This document shows, piece after piece, positions 1 through 8,721 of a stretch of DNA of 60,245 bases. Position numbers and translations under genes: made by a program. How positions within the stretch are numbered: position 1 is the first letter of the stretch; each line of letters starts with the position of its first letter. The notes under the pieces were generated by a model. It did not search any database, had not been told where the DNA came from, and saw only the letters and a list, made by a program, of their open reading frames with translations. Source of the stretch: Marinilabiliaceae bacterium UBA5488 (GTDB taxonomy: Bacteria; Bacteroidota; Bacteroidia; Bacteroidales; Marinilabiliaceae); NCBI GenBank assembly GCA_002427105.1, contig DIPM01000002.1, positions 1-60,245 on the forward strand. Direction: 5' to 3'.

Positions 1-30
1 ACCCATAACTTATAACTCATAACTCATAAG
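1..30. repeat. Tandem word repeat (ATAACTC/ATAACTT)
   Basis: The window opens with short near-identical words, CCATAACTTATAACTCATAACTCATAA, read as copies of an ATAACTC-type unit. The related word CCCATAAC recurs in opposite orientation at 41767-41785. A second word, GAAACCCGAAAC, at 91-102 occurs again exactly at 38315-38326 and 38336-38347. No gene is visible in 1-186 apart from these repeats, although the region must also carry the promoter of the following lipoprotein gene. The function of the repeats is unknown. Confidence 0.6.
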
Positions 31-186
31 CATTGCTGGGCGTAGTAAGGTGGTTATGCATGTGTGTAAGGTAACTACGTCTATGGTGCTGAAACCCGAA
101 ACTTAAATTTATTTTGTATCAATCTGCTCATTCTTTTCGTATAGCTACTTTTATTGTTGATTGTGTTGTGTATTTATATCTGTTAT

Positions 187-1113
187 ATGAAAAGAGAAAT
201 AGGATTTGTGACTAAAACTTTAGCCCTGACAGCTCTAACGCTCTTATTTGTTTCATGCAATAAACTAAAGGAGTATGATCACAAACCGGAGCTTGAGTCG
301 CTGAGGCAGGGGCTTAAAACCTCTGTTGCTGTTGCTTATTGTGCTTCTTTGGTTAATTCTGTTTATGAAGGCGAAGCTCTTCCCCAAAATGTTTCCCTTA
401 ATGCAGGTTCAAGCCTGATTTCTGTTAAAATAGACGCTAATTTTCCTCTGCCTCTAAACCGTGAAGTAGGCGAAATTTTAATTGCTTATCAGTGCGACGA
501 TAGAGGGGGAGTAATGTCTATATTGTTTGGCGATTTTGATTTGCTCGGTAATAATTACGATTTCTATGGTCTATATCTGGTTCCTTTTATAAAAAATGAA
601 GGCAGCAAAGATATCAGGGCAATTTATATGAAGCAGGATATTATCCTTGGCGCCGGCTCAGATACTATTATGGATTTAGGCAGACTGTCATTATCCTTAT
701 ACAACGATAGGATGAATCGTTTTAATCTTGCTGACCCTCAGGATGTTTTTGTTGCCGTAAAGCAAAATTTTTGGTTTGTTGATGTTAAGCCAAATCCGCA
801 CAGTTTGGATTTTTACGATAGGGATATTATTATCAGCGGAGGAGGACAGATAGCCGAAGTGCAAGGTAAAACCGGAGGGGTAATCTATCATGCCTTAGTC
901 AATGCAAAGTATAATTATAGGGTTTGTCCCTATAATCCCATAAGTGGGGTTGCCCTTTCACAAAACTTCAAGGCAGGAGGAGAGCCCTTTGTCGATTTGG
1001 GAAATTCATACATTAGCTTTTCCGAAAGTTGTGATGGCAGGGCCTACGTGGATTTCAGCAGCGGAAAGTACACCAGTTATTTCAAAAGACACATTGACCT
1101 GGACTTGGAGTGA
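187..1113 (+). CDS. Predicted lipoprotein of unknown function
   Basis: A 308-residue protein that starts MKREIGFVTK, has a hydrophobic stretch (ALTALTLLFV) and then Cys at about residue 24 (LLFVSC), so it looks like a lipoprotein exported by Sec and anchored by its N-terminal Cys. I chose the ATG at 187; the frame stays open upstream to a TTG at 154, but that adds a hydrophobic run before the basic start of the signal peptide. The mature part is rich in beta-type residues and has three Cys late in the chain (VCPYNP, SESCDG), with no domain I recognise. It is a single gene, closed by a bidirectional terminator shared with the next gene on the other strand. Outer-membrane or periplasmic location is inferred from the signal alone. 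Confidence 0.7.
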   Translation: MKREIGFVTKTLALTALTLLFVSCNKLKEYDHKPELESLRQGLKTSVAVAYCASLVNSVYEGEALPQNVSLNAGSSLISVKIDANFPLPLNREVGEILIAYQCDDRGGVMSILFGDFDLLGNNYDFYGLYLVPFIKNEGSKDIRAIYMKQDIILGAGSDTIMDLGRLSLSLYNDRMNRFNLADPQDVFVAVKQNFWFVDVKPNPHSLDFYDRDIIISGGGQIAEVQGKTGGVIYHALVNAKYNYRVCPYNPISGVALSQNFKAGGEPFVDLGNSYISFSESCDGRAYVDFSSGKYTSYFKRHIDLDLE

Positions 1114-1155
1114 AACAGAGATTTAACACTTGCCGTCGAATGAGCTTTGCAAGAG

Positions 1156-1196
1156 AAAGAAACCTGCCGGTTTTAGACCGACAGGTTTCTTTTTTT
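1156..1196. terminator. Bidirectional intrinsic terminator
   Basis: A 15-bp stem (1156-1170 with 1178-1192, one mismatch) around a 7-nt loop, with A-rich left and T-rich right flanks, so it can end transcription from both sides. It sits between two convergent genes that end at 1113 and 1213. Confidence 0.85.
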
Positions 1197-1212
1197 GTAA
1201 TTTTGGCAGTGA

Positions 1213-1716
1213 TTAGTTTAGTGTGGCTATGTTTTGAATGTTTTTGAGTAAGGATGGATAGTAACAGGCTATGAGGCCTAAGGCTTTTTCTATGCTAATT
1301 TCACCTTCGGTGATTTTTTGCTGGTAAGCCAAAGCCTCTTGAGAGAGAAACATGTCATTAATCTGTGGAGGGTAGATGCTGTATTTGCTGTTGACGTTAG
1401 AGGCTCCGAACCCTTGCTTGTTGCAGGTATATTGTACTTCCATCACATTGCTTCTTACAATATATTCACGACATTTGGAGCGTTCGTTGAGATAAATGGT
1501 AACGGTGCCGTTCCCGTTTTTGTAGTCGAGTTGAAAAACTCTGAAGGTCGCGTTTTGGATTGTTTCAGGGGCGAGCTCAGTGATTTGATATTCGCCCAGA
1601 ATGGTTTGCGATTCACCTGATAAAGTTTCGGGTGTGATAGCGGCACTCGCGTTGGTCATTCCAAACATAAGCATTAAGCCTAAGGTGATCCCGGAAAGAA
1701 TGTTTGTACGTTTCAT
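1213..1716 (-). CDS. Secreted hypothetical protein with signal peptide
   Basis: A 167-residue protein beginning MKRTNILSGITLGLMLMFGM, a textbook Sec signal with likely cleavage after TNASA (about residue 25). The mature part is about 140 residues with beta-strand-like alternation (TVTIYLNERSKCREYIV, VMEVQYTC) and three Cys, two of which (KCRE and YTC) could pair. I do not recognise a family. It is a lone gene, oriented head-to-head with ilvA across a 335-bp AT-rich gap, and ends at the bidirectional terminator. An exported role is well supported by the signal peptide; nothing in the sequence says what it binds or does. Confidence 0.65.
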   Translation of the reverse strand: MKRTNILSGITLGLMLMFGMTNASAAITPETLSGESQTILGEYQITELAPETIQNATFRVFQLDYKNGNGTVTIYLNERSKCREYIVRSNVMEVQYTCNKQGFGASNVNSKYSIYPPQINDMFLSQEALAYQQKITEGEISIEKALGLIACYYPSLLKNIQNIATLN

Positions 1717-1869
1717 AGTTATTGTGTTTTAATTGTTACTAATTTGAGTCTGTTTAATTATGTTCTTGCTTACAGTTTATCAATACTTGTGCCACGAAGT
1801 TTAAGTAACTGATTAGCAAAGATATGAGCTTGGTGATTATGGGCGATAATTGTGCGAAAGCGGATAGTT

Positions 1870-1889
1870 ACTGTTCGTAAACGAACAGT
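1870..1889. promoter_or_regulatory. Perfect inverted repeat, possible operator
   Basis: Half-site ACTGTTCGT (1870-1878), 2-nt spacer AA, and its exact reverse complement (1881-1889). It lies near the middle of the 335-bp gap between two divergent genes, about 155 bp upstream of the secreted protein and 160 bp upstream of ilvA. Nine-bp half-sites with a short spacer fit a dimeric helix-turn-helix repressor, but no regulator gene is adjacent. The rest of 1717-2051 is AT-rich and I see no exact TAnnTTTG box in it. Confidence 0.4.
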
Positions 1890-2051
1890 TTTCAAGAATG
1901 TGATTACGAATTGAAAGTGAAATTGTAAGCGTTTTGTGTGCGGTGTTTTGTTGCTTATAGTATTTGTTCCTGTAAGTGGCTTTGTAATAGATGATAACAG
2001 CTTTGGTTTTTGTTTGTATAGTTGTTTTAGTGTTCTGAAAAATCGTAAGTT

Positions 2052-3293
2052 ATGATAGCAGTAAGTGAGATAGAAGCAGCCTACAACCGCATAAGTGGTG
2101 TGGTAAAGAAAACGCCTTTGTTGAGGGACAATATTTTGTCAGAACGCTACTCTGCCAATATTTTTCTGAAACGGGAAGATTTGCAATTGGTACGTTCATA
2201 CAAAATTAGAGGAGCCTATTATAAGATAGCCTCACTAAATGATGATGAGCGCCGGCAGGGAGTTGTTTGCGCCAGCGCGGGCAATCACGCGCAGGGTGTG
2301 GCATTTGCCTGCAACCATCTCAATATAAACGGGCGCATTTTTATGCCTACCACCACTCCCAATCAGAAGGTCAAGCAGGTCAGGATGTTTGGCAAAGACC
2401 ATGTCGAAATAGTTCTAATCGGCGACACTTATGATGATGCTTACCATGCAGCAATTAAAGACAGCGAAGAGAGCAAAGCGCTCTTTATTCACCCCTTCGA
2501 CGACCCTATGGTTGTTGCAGGGCAGGGGACTATCGGTATTGAGATAATGAGTCAGTTGAAGGGGTCTATGGATATGATTTTTGTTCCTGTAGGTGGAGGG
2601 GGACTAATCTCAGGGCTGGGCTCATATCTGAGAACTAAAAGTCCCTCAACAAAAATCATTGGAGTAGAGCCCGAAGGAGCTCCATCGATGAGCCAGTCGC
2701 TGCAAAAGGATGAGAGAATTACCCTGCAGAAGTTTGAGAAGTTTGTTGACGGTGCCGCCGTAGCCACCATAGGGAAGATCAACTTTGAAATTGCGCACGA
2801 AGTGATCGATGATATGCTGTTAGTGCCTGAAGGTAAGGTCTGTACTACCATTCTCCAATTATATAATGAATCTGCAATTGTGGTTGAGCCGGCAGGAGCT
2901 TTGAGTGTTGGGGCTCTTGATTTATACGCCGATAAGATTAAGGGAAAGAATGTAGTATGTGTGATTAGCGGAGGTAATAATGATATTACGCGCACCGAGG
3001 AGATTAAAGAGCGTTCAATGTTATATGAAGGATTGAAGCATTACTTTATTATCAGGTTTCCGCAGCGTGCAGGGGCTCTGCGCGATTTTTTGAACGAGGT
3101 GCTCGGACCCGATGATGATATTTCACATTTTGAATACAGACGCAAAAATAATCGTGAAAACGGCCCGGCGCTTGTTGGCATTGAGACAAAGACAAAGGAA
3201 GATTATTACGCCCTTATGGAGCGCATGAAGCTCAACAAGATTAATTTTACCCACGTAAATGAATCGCCTGATTTATTTCACTTTCTGATATAG
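2052..3293 (+). CDS. ilvA: Threonine dehydratase (biosynthetic, short form)
   Basis: A 413-residue PLP enzyme that deaminates L-threonine to 2-oxobutanoate and ammonia, the entry step to isoleucine. The PLP-binding Lys51 lies in SYKIRGA, followed by the SAGNHAQGVA substrate loop and the glycine-rich GGGGL phosphate cup. The C-terminal part (from about residue 325, LKHYFIIRFPQRAGALRDFL) is a single ACT-like regulatory domain, as in the short Bacteroidetes/actinobacterial enzyme rather than the E. coli form with two. The ATG at 2052 is the only sensible start. It stands alone, with no other ilv or leu genes in the window. Feedback control by isoleucine is expected from the family, not shown here. 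Confidence 0.93.
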   Translation: MIAVSEIEAAYNRISGVVKKTPLLRDNILSERYSANIFLKREDLQLVRSYKIRGAYYKIASLNDDERRQGVVCASAGNHAQGVAFACNHLNINGRIFMPTTTPNQKVKQVRMFGKDHVEIVLIGDTYDDAYHAAIKDSEESKALFIHPFDDPMVVAGQGTIGIEIMSQLKGSMDMIFVPVGGGGLISGLGSYLRTKSPSTKIIGVEPEGAPSMSQSLQKDERITLQKFEKFVDGAAVATIGKINFEIAHEVIDDMLLVPEGKVCTTILQLYNESAIVVEPAGALSVGALDLYADKIKGKNVVCVISGGNNDITRTEEIKERSMLYEGLKHYFIIRFPQRAGALRDFLNEVLGPDDDISHFEYRRKNNRENGPALVGIETKTKEDYYALMERMKLNKINFTHVNESPDLFHFLI

Positions 3294-3307
3294 GGTAAAG
3301 CAGCAAC

Positions 3308-3341
3308 TTAGCGTTTTAGCGTTTAGCGTTTAGCGCTTAGC
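3308..3341. repeat. Tandem TTAGCG word repeat
   Basis: Five imperfect copies of a TTAGCG(T) word in 34 bp in the gap between the convergent ilvA and fabD genes (3294-3443). It resembles the other intergenic word repeats in this window in style but not in sequence. No terminator with a clear stem and T-run is visible in this gap. Confidence 0.55.
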
Positions 3342-3443
3342 TTGTAGGGGGATAAGGATGGATGTTAGAAGATAAAAGGTTGAGGATGGAATTAAGCAGG
3401 AAAACCCTTTTATTTCCACCCTCCACCTTCGACCGTCTGCCTT

Positions 3444-4337
3444 CTATTGTTGAAATGCGCTGATATTTTCACATTCGGCGTTTTTGTCGATCTTCCTGAT
3501 CAGTCCGGTAAGAACCTTTCCGGGGCCGATTTCGGTAAAATGCGAGGCTCCATCTGCCAGCATATTTTGAACGCTTTGAGTCCATCGCACGGGGGCTGTA
3601 AGCTGGGCAATCAAATTCTTTTTGATTTCTGCGGGATCCGTAAAAGGCAGAGCGCTTACATTTTGATAGATCGGACAAAGCGGCTTGCTAACCTTTGTGC
3701 TTTCTATAGCAGCAGCCAGTTGGGCACGTGCAGGCTCCATTAGCGGGGAGTGGAAGGCTCCACCCACAGAAAGTTTGAGAGCTCTTTTTGCACCCAGGGC
3801 GGTGAGTTTTTCGCAGGCCAAATCTATCCCTTCAAAAGAACCGGAGATAACAAGCTGGCCGGGGCAGTTATAATTTGCCGGAACCACAACAGCCTCAATT
3901 TCGTTGCATACATCTTCAACTATCTTATCGTCCAGCCCCACTATCGCAGCCATGGTAGATGGTTCTGCTTCGCAGGCTTTTTGCATTGCCATAGCTCTTT
4001 GAGCAACCAGCTTCAGTCCGTCTTCAAAAGATAAAGCCTCTGCAACAACCAGAGCCGAAAATTCGCCAAGGGAGTGTCCGGCAACCATGCCGGGTTTAAA
4101 GCTTTCGCCAAGGGTTTTGGCAAGGATAACGGAATGAAGGAAAATTGCAGGTTGAGTCACTTTGGTCTGGCGCAGATCCTCGTCTGTGCCGTCAAACATC
4201 AGGTCTGTTATTCTAAAGCCCAAAATATCATTGGCTTTTTCGAACATCTCAGCTGCCATGGCTGATTGTTGATACAAGTCTTTACCCATACCGACAAACT
4301 GAGCTCCCTGACCCGGGAAAACATAAGCTTTAGTCAT
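3444..4337 (-). CDS. fabD: Malonyl-CoA:ACP transacylase
   Basis: A 297-residue cytosolic enzyme that moves malonyl from CoA to acyl carrier protein to feed fatty-acid synthesis. The N-terminal VFPGQGAQFVGMG motif forms the oxyanion side; the nucleophile is Ser89 in GHSLGE, and the partner His195 is in GGAFHSPLM. Gln in FPGQG and the Arg of the family (here in VAQRAMAMQ) are present. Length matches the family (about 300). It is a single gene with its own -7 box 31 bp upstream; the other fab genes are not in the window. Confidence 0.95.
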   Translation of the reverse strand: MTKAYVFPGQGAQFVGMGKDLYQQSAMAAEMFEKANDILGFRITDLMFDGTDEDLRQTKVTQPAIFLHSVILAKTLGESFKPGMVAGHSLGEFSALVVAEALSFEDGLKLVAQRAMAMQKACEAEPSTMAAIVGLDDKIVEDVCNEIEAVVVPANYNCPGQLVISGSFEGIDLACEKLTALGAKRALKLSVGGAFHSPLMEPARAQLAAAIESTKVSKPLCPIYQNVSALPFTDPAEIKKNLIAQLTAPVRWTQSVQNMLADGASHFTEIGPGKVLTGLIRKIDKNAECENISAFQQ

Positions 4338-4367
4338 AATTTAGTTTTCTAATAATAAATTGAAGTG

Positions 4368-4375
4368 CAAATATA
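4368..4375 (-). promoter_or_regulatory. fabD promoter -7 box
   Basis: TATATTTG on the minus strand, an exact match to the Bacteroidetes TAnnTTTG element and followed by CA, 31 bp upstream of the fabD ATG. No TTTG lies at the usual distance for the -33 element, so this half is the only support. Confidence 0.55.
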
Positions 4376-4513
4376 TAATTTTATCGAAGCAGAGAGACTA
4401 ACAAAATTTCATTAATTGCATTTGACCCTCTGTTTATTCTATGTTATTGAAGTTTAATGACCTTGTTTTATCCGGAAATATAAATGATTAAGAGATAAAA
4501 TAATACGCTACAG

Positions 4514-4544
4514 TTTTTATTTATCGTAGAATTTACTACTTTTG
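4514..4544 (+). promoter_or_regulatory. Promoter of the ribosomal supercluster
   Basis: TTTT (4514-4517), 19-nt spacer, then TACTTTTG (4537-4544), an exact -7 match followed by CA. A second exact -7 box, TACCTTTG, also followed by CA, is at 4612-4619 but has no visible -33 partner. Starts would give leaders of about 110 and 40 nt ahead of rpsL. The remainder of the 326-bp gap (4338-4663) is AT-rich and shows no gene. Confidence 0.6.
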
Positions 4545-4663
4545 CACCGCTTTTTTGTCGAGATAAGTGAAATTCTATAAAGAAATAGCTGGGAATTTCA
4601 ACAGAAAAGAATACCTTTGCAACCCATTTGTCAAGAGTGTATTAAGTTAAAATAAAGTTTTAT

Positions 4664-5041
4664 ATGCCAACAATTCAGCAATTAGTAAGAAAAGGACGCA
4701 CTACGCTTGTGTATAACAGCAAATCACCTGCCTTAGATTCTTGTCCCCAGCGCCGAGGAGTTTGTGTACGTGTATATACCACGACTCCTAAGAAACCTAA
4801 CTCAGCGATGCGTAAGGTTGCACGGGTACGTTTAACTAACGGGAAAGAGGTTAACGCTTACATTCCAGGAGAAGGTCATAACCTACAAGAGCACTCCATA
4901 GTATTGGTGCGCGGAGGTAGAGTAAAAGACTTACCCGGAGTTCGTTATCACTTGGTTCGTGGAGCCCTGGATGCTTCAGGAGTTGAAGGCCGCACTCAGC
5001 GTCGTTCAAAATACGGCACAAAGCGTCCTAAGAAAAAATAA
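4664..5041 (+). CDS. rpsL: 30S ribosomal protein S12
   Basis: A 125-residue decoding-site protein. It has the conserved PNSAMRKVARVRL and PGEGHNLQEHS segments, with the streptomycin-related Lys in TTPKKPNSA and PGVRYHLVRG loop intact, so nothing suggests a resistance change. First gene of the supercluster; a 105-bp gap, the second longest in the cluster, separates it from rpsG. Confidence 0.97.
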   Translation: MPTIQQLVRKGRTTLVYNSKSPALDSCPQRRGVCVRVYTTTPKKPNSAMRKVARVRLTNGKEVNAYIPGEGHNLQEHSIVLVRGGRVKDLPGVRYHLVRGALDASGVEGRTQRRSKYGTKRPKKK

Positions 5042-5146
5042 GTACTAGTGTTTTGTTTATTGGGGGTGTTTGGGTTGAGTAAATGGCGGGAGCCGTTGAA
5101 GAGTTGAATACAGCCAGTAAATTAGAAGCTAATAAACAAAAAAGTA

Positions 5147-5623
5147 ATGAGAAAAAGTAAACCAAAAAAACGGGTTATTCTGCCCGATCCAAAGTTTAAC
5201 GATACTTTGGTAACTCAGTTTGTTAACAACCTGATGTTTGACGGTAAAAAATCGACTTCTTACTCGATTTTTTATTCGGCACTTGACTTAGTAAAAGACA
5301 AGGCCGAGAAAGAAGGAAAGTCAGTTCTTGAGATTTGGAAAAAAGCTCTTGAGAATATTACCCCTAATGTTGAGGTTAAAAGCCGTCGCGTAGGTGGTGC
5401 AACTTTTCAGGTACCTACCGAAATTCGTCCCGAGCGCAAGGTCTCATACAGTATGAAGAACCTGATACTTTTTTCGCGCAAAAGAAGCGGGAAATCAATG
5501 GCCGACAAGCTGGCTGCTGAAATTATTGCTGCATATAATCAAGAAGGTGGCGCATATAAGAAGAAGGAGGATATGCACAGAATGGCAGAAGCTAACCGTG
5601 CATTTGCCCACTTTAGATTTTAA
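5147..5623 (+). CDS. rpsG: 30S ribosomal protein S7
   Basis: A 158-residue primary 16S-binding protein that nucleates the 30S head. Recognised from the KFMxxLMxDGKKS-like segment (VTQFVNNLMFDGKKS), NITPNVEVKSRRVGGATFQVP and the C-terminal MAEANRAFAHFRF. Usual length for the family. It is followed 19 bp on by fusA. Confidence 0.97.
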   Translation: MRKSKPKKRVILPDPKFNDTLVTQFVNNLMFDGKKSTSYSIFYSALDLVKDKAEKEGKSVLEIWKKALENITPNVEVKSRRVGGATFQVPTEIRPERKVSYSMKNLILFSRKRSGKSMADKLAAEIIAAYNQEGGAYKKKEDMHRMAEANRAFAHFRF

Positions 5624-5642
5624 TTTTTGATACGTAAATCTA

Positions 5643-7751
5643 ATGGCAAAAGACTTAAAATATACAAGGAATATTGGGATTATGGCTCACATCGACGCCG
5701 GTAAAACTACTACTACCGAGCGTATTTTGTTTTATACCGGTATTACCCATAAACTTGGCGAAACTCACGAGGGTTCGGCAACCATGGACTGGATGGAACA
5801 GGAGCAGGAAAGGGGTATTACAATTACTTCTGCAGCTATTAGTACCAATTGGAAGTATAGAGACGAAGATTATAAGGTTAATATAATTGACACCCCTGGT
5901 CACGTTGACTTCACCGTTGAGGTGGAGCGCTCCTTGAGGGTATTGGATGGTGCAGTAGCGCTTTTTTGCGCTGTCGGTGGTGTTGAGCCACAGTCGGAGA
6001 CTGTTTGGCGTCAGGCTAACAAATACAACGTTCCCCGTTTAGGTTTTGTTAATAAGATGGACCGCTCGGGAGCCAACTTTTTTGACGTTGTACGTCAGGT
6101 AAGAGAAGTATTGGGTGCCAATCCTATACCTATTCAAATACCTATCGGCGCTGAAGAAACCTTTAGAGGAGTAGTTGATTTGATTGAGAACAAGGCTGTT
6201 ATCTGGTTTGATGACGATGTTTTGGGTCAACGCTACGAGTTGAAGGATGTTCCTGCCGATATGCTTGATGAAGTAGCCGAATGGCGCGGCAAATTAGTTG
6301 AGGCCGTTGCTGAGTATGATGATGAATTGATGGAGAAATTCTTCGACAATCCTGATTCTATCACCGCAGACCAACTTATTAATGTTATTCGTAAGGCAAC
6401 TATTGATATGAAGATTGTGCCCATGATGTGTGGTTCAGCCTTCAAAAACAAAGGAGTTCAGCGTCTGATTGATGGAGTTATTCGATATTTGCCTGCTCCG
6501 ATTGATGTTGATGATATAAAAGGTATCAATCCCAGAACTGAGAAGGAAGAAACTCGTCCTCAAACAGAAGACGCGCCTTTCACAGCTCTGGCGTTTAAAA
6601 TTGCTACCGACCCCTTCGTTGGTCGCCTGGCATTTATGCGTGTTTATTCAGGTAAACTGGATGCGGGTTCTTATGTTCTTAACACCAGAAGTGATAAGAA
6701 GGAACGTATTTCGCGTCTGTATCAGATGAAATCTAACAAGCAGGTAGCTATTGAGAGCGTTTCGGCAGGTGATATTTGTGCAGGTGTTGGTTTCAAAGAT
6801 ATTCGTACCGGTGATACTCTTTGTGATGAAAAGCATCCTCTTTCCCTGGAATCTATGGAGTTTCCGGAGCCTGTAATCGGTATTTCGGTTGAGCCCAAGA
6901 GCCAAAAGGATATGGATAAGCTAAGCGCAGGTTTGAGTAAATTATCCGAGGAAGATCCAACATTTAAAGTTCAGACAGATCCGGATAGCGGGCAGACCGT
7001 TATTAGTGGTATGGGCGAGCTTCACCTTGAGATTATTATCGACAGGTTGAGACGTGAATTCAAGGTAGAATGTAACCAGGGTCGTCCGCAGGTTAACTAT
7101 AAAGAAACTATCGCTGCTACTGTTGAACATCGCGAAGTGTTTAAGAAGCAGACAGGTGGTCGCGGTAAGTTTGCTGATATAATTGTTAAGGTTGGACCTG
7201 TTGATGAGGGCAAGACCGGACTACAGTTTGTTGATATGGTAAAAGGCGGTAATATTCCTAAAGAATACATTCCTTCAGTTGAGAAAGGCTTCAAGAATGC
7301 TATGCAAAATGGGGTATTGGCCGGATTTACCGTTGAAAACCTTAAGGTAGAATTATTGGATGGTTCATTCCACCCTGTTGACTCCGACCAACTTTCCTTT
7401 GAAATATGCGCACGTCAAGCCTTTAAGGCAGCTTGTTCAAAAGCCCAGCCACGACTGCTTGAGCCTATTATGAAGGTTGAAGTTGTAACACCCGAAGAAT
7501 ATATGGGTGATATAATTGGCGACTTTAACAAGCGCAGAGGACAGGTTGAAGGTATGGAGTCTAAAGCCGGTGCCCGCGTTGTAAAGGCTCGTGTTCCTCT
7601 TGCCGAGATGTTTGGATATGTAACAGCTTTGCGTACTATATCATCGGGTCGTGCTACTTCTTCTATGGAGTTTGCTCACTACGAAGAGTTGTCTAAATCC
7701 ATTGCAACAGAAGTAGTAAAAGAGGCAAAGGGTAAAGTAGAATTATTGTAA
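5643..7751 (+). CDS. fusA: Elongation factor G
   Basis: A 702-residue translational GTPase that drives tRNA-mRNA translocation and, with ribosome recycling factor, splits the ribosome. The GTPase domain shows G1 AHIDAGKTT, the switch RGITI, G3 DTPGHVDF and G4 NKMD. The C-terminal part has the domain IV segments KQTGGRGKFAD and the PEEYMGDIIGDFNKRRG loop. Length and all motifs match a canonical EF-G rather than the mitochondrial-like paralogue. No tuf gene follows, as is usual in Bacteroidetes; rpsJ starts 23 bp downstream. Confidence 0.97.
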   Translation: MAKDLKYTRNIGIMAHIDAGKTTTTERILFYTGITHKLGETHEGSATMDWMEQEQERGITITSAAISTNWKYRDEDYKVNIIDTPGHVDFTVEVERSLRVLDGAVALFCAVGGVEPQSETVWRQANKYNVPRLGFVNKMDRSGANFFDVVRQVREVLGANPIPIQIPIGAEETFRGVVDLIENKAVIWFDDDVLGQRYELKDVPADMLDEVAEWRGKLVEAVAEYDDELMEKFFDNPDSITADQLINVIRKATIDMKIVPMMCGSAFKNKGVQRLIDGVIRYLPAPIDVDDIKGINPRTEKEETRPQTEDAPFTALAFKIATDPFVGRLAFMRVYSGKLDAGSYVLNTRSDKKERISRLYQMKSNKQVAIESVSAGDICAGVGFKDIRTGDTLCDEKHPLSLESMEFPEPVIGISVEPKSQKDMDKLSAGLSKLSEEDPTFKVQTDPDSGQTVISGMGELHLEIIIDRLRREFKVECNQGRPQVNYKETIAATVEHREVFKKQTGGRGKFADIIVKVGPVDEGKTGLQFVDMVKGGNIPKEYIPSVEKGFKNAMQNGVLAGFTVENLKVELLDGSFHPVDSDQLSFEICARQAFKAACSKAQPRLLEPIMKVEVVTPEEYMGDIIGDFNKRRGQVEGMESKAGARVVKARVPLAEMFGYVTALRTISSGRATSSMEFAHYEELSKSIATEVVKEAKGKVELL

Positions 7752-7774
7752 GAACTTGTTCGCATAAATAGACT

Positions 7775-8080
7775 ATGAATCAAAAAATTAGAATTAAGCT
7801 GAAATCATACGATCATAATTTGGTGGACAAGTCTGCCGAAAAGATTGTAAAGACGGTGAAGAGCACCGGAGCAGTAGTTAGTGGTCCTATACCGCTTCCT
7901 ACACATAAAAGAGTGTTCACTGTATTGCGTTCTACATTCGTTAATAAGAAGTCCAGAGAGCAGTTTCAATTATCATCTTACAAGAGATTGATTGATATTT
8001 ACAGCTCAACAGCCAAGACTATTGACGCTCTGATGAAACTTGAGCTTCCCAGCGGTGTGGAAGTTGAAATTAAAGTTTGA
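7775..8080 (+). CDS. rpsJ: 30S ribosomal protein S10
   Basis: A 101-residue head protein of the 30S subunit that also binds NusB in antitermination (family knowledge). Recognised from RIKLKSYDHNLVDKSAEKIV, GPIPLPTHKRVFTVLRS and the C-terminal LMKLELPSGVEVEIKV. First gene of the S10 section, 23 bp after fusA and 23 bp before rplC, with no separate promoter visible. Confidence 0.97.
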   Translation: MNQKIRIKLKSYDHNLVDKSAEKIVKTVKSTGAVVSGPIPLPTHKRVFTVLRSTFVNKKSREQFQLSSYKRLIDIYSSTAKTIDALMKLELPSGVEVEIKV

Positions 8081-8103
8081 TATTAATAATAAATCACTAA
8101 GCA

Positions 8104-8721
8104 ATGCCAGGATTAATTGGAAAAAAAATCGGAATGACTTCCGTTTTCAGTGCCGAGGGTAAAAATGTACCATGCACTGTTATCGAAGCTGGCCCTTGCG
8201 TCGTTACCCAGGTGAAAACAGTTGAAACAGATGGCTATGAAGCTGTTCAGCTGGCGTTCGACGAAAAACGTGAGAAGAGTGCCAACAATCCCGAAAAGGG
8301 ACATTTTAAGAAGGCAGGCACCACTCCAAAGGCCAGGCTGGTTGAATTCAAAGAGTTTGAAACCGAGTTTAATTTAGGTGACTTGGTTACTGTTGACATC
8401 TTTGCTGAAGACATTTTTGTAGATATTACAGGTATCTCAAAAGGAAAGGGTTTTCAGGGAGTTGTAAAGCGTCACGGTTTTGGTGGTGTTGGCGGTCAAA
8501 CGCACGGACAGCACAATCGTGGAAGAGCACCGGGTTCACTTGGAGCATCATCATTTCCTTCAAGAGTATTTAAAGGAATGAAGATGGCCGGACGTACCGG
8601 AGGCGACCGTGTTAAGGTCGAAAATTTGAGAGTGTTAAAAGTGATTCCCGAAAACAATCTGATTTTAGTTAAAGGATCGGTACCGGGCGCAAATGGTTCA
8701 TATCTAATTATTGAAATGTGA
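8104..8721 (+). CDS. rplC: 50S ribosomal protein L3
   Basis: A 205-residue early 23S-binding protein near the peptidyl-transferase centre. It starts MPGLIGKKIGMTSVF and has the conserved GKGFQGVVKRHGFGG and HGQHNRGRAPGS loop that reaches the catalytic centre. Its TGA stop overlaps the ATG of rplD by one base (TGATG), suggesting translational coupling. Confidence 0.97.
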   Translation: MPGLIGKKIGMTSVFSAEGKNVPCTVIEAGPCVVTQVKTVETDGYEAVQLAFDEKREKSANNPEKGHFKKAGTTPKARLVEFKEFETEFNLGDLVTVDIFAEDIFVDITGISKGKGFQGVVKRHGFGGVGGQTHGQHNRGRAPGSLGASSFPSRVFKGMKMAGRTGGDRVKVENLRVLKVIPENNLILVKGSVPGANGSYLIIEM

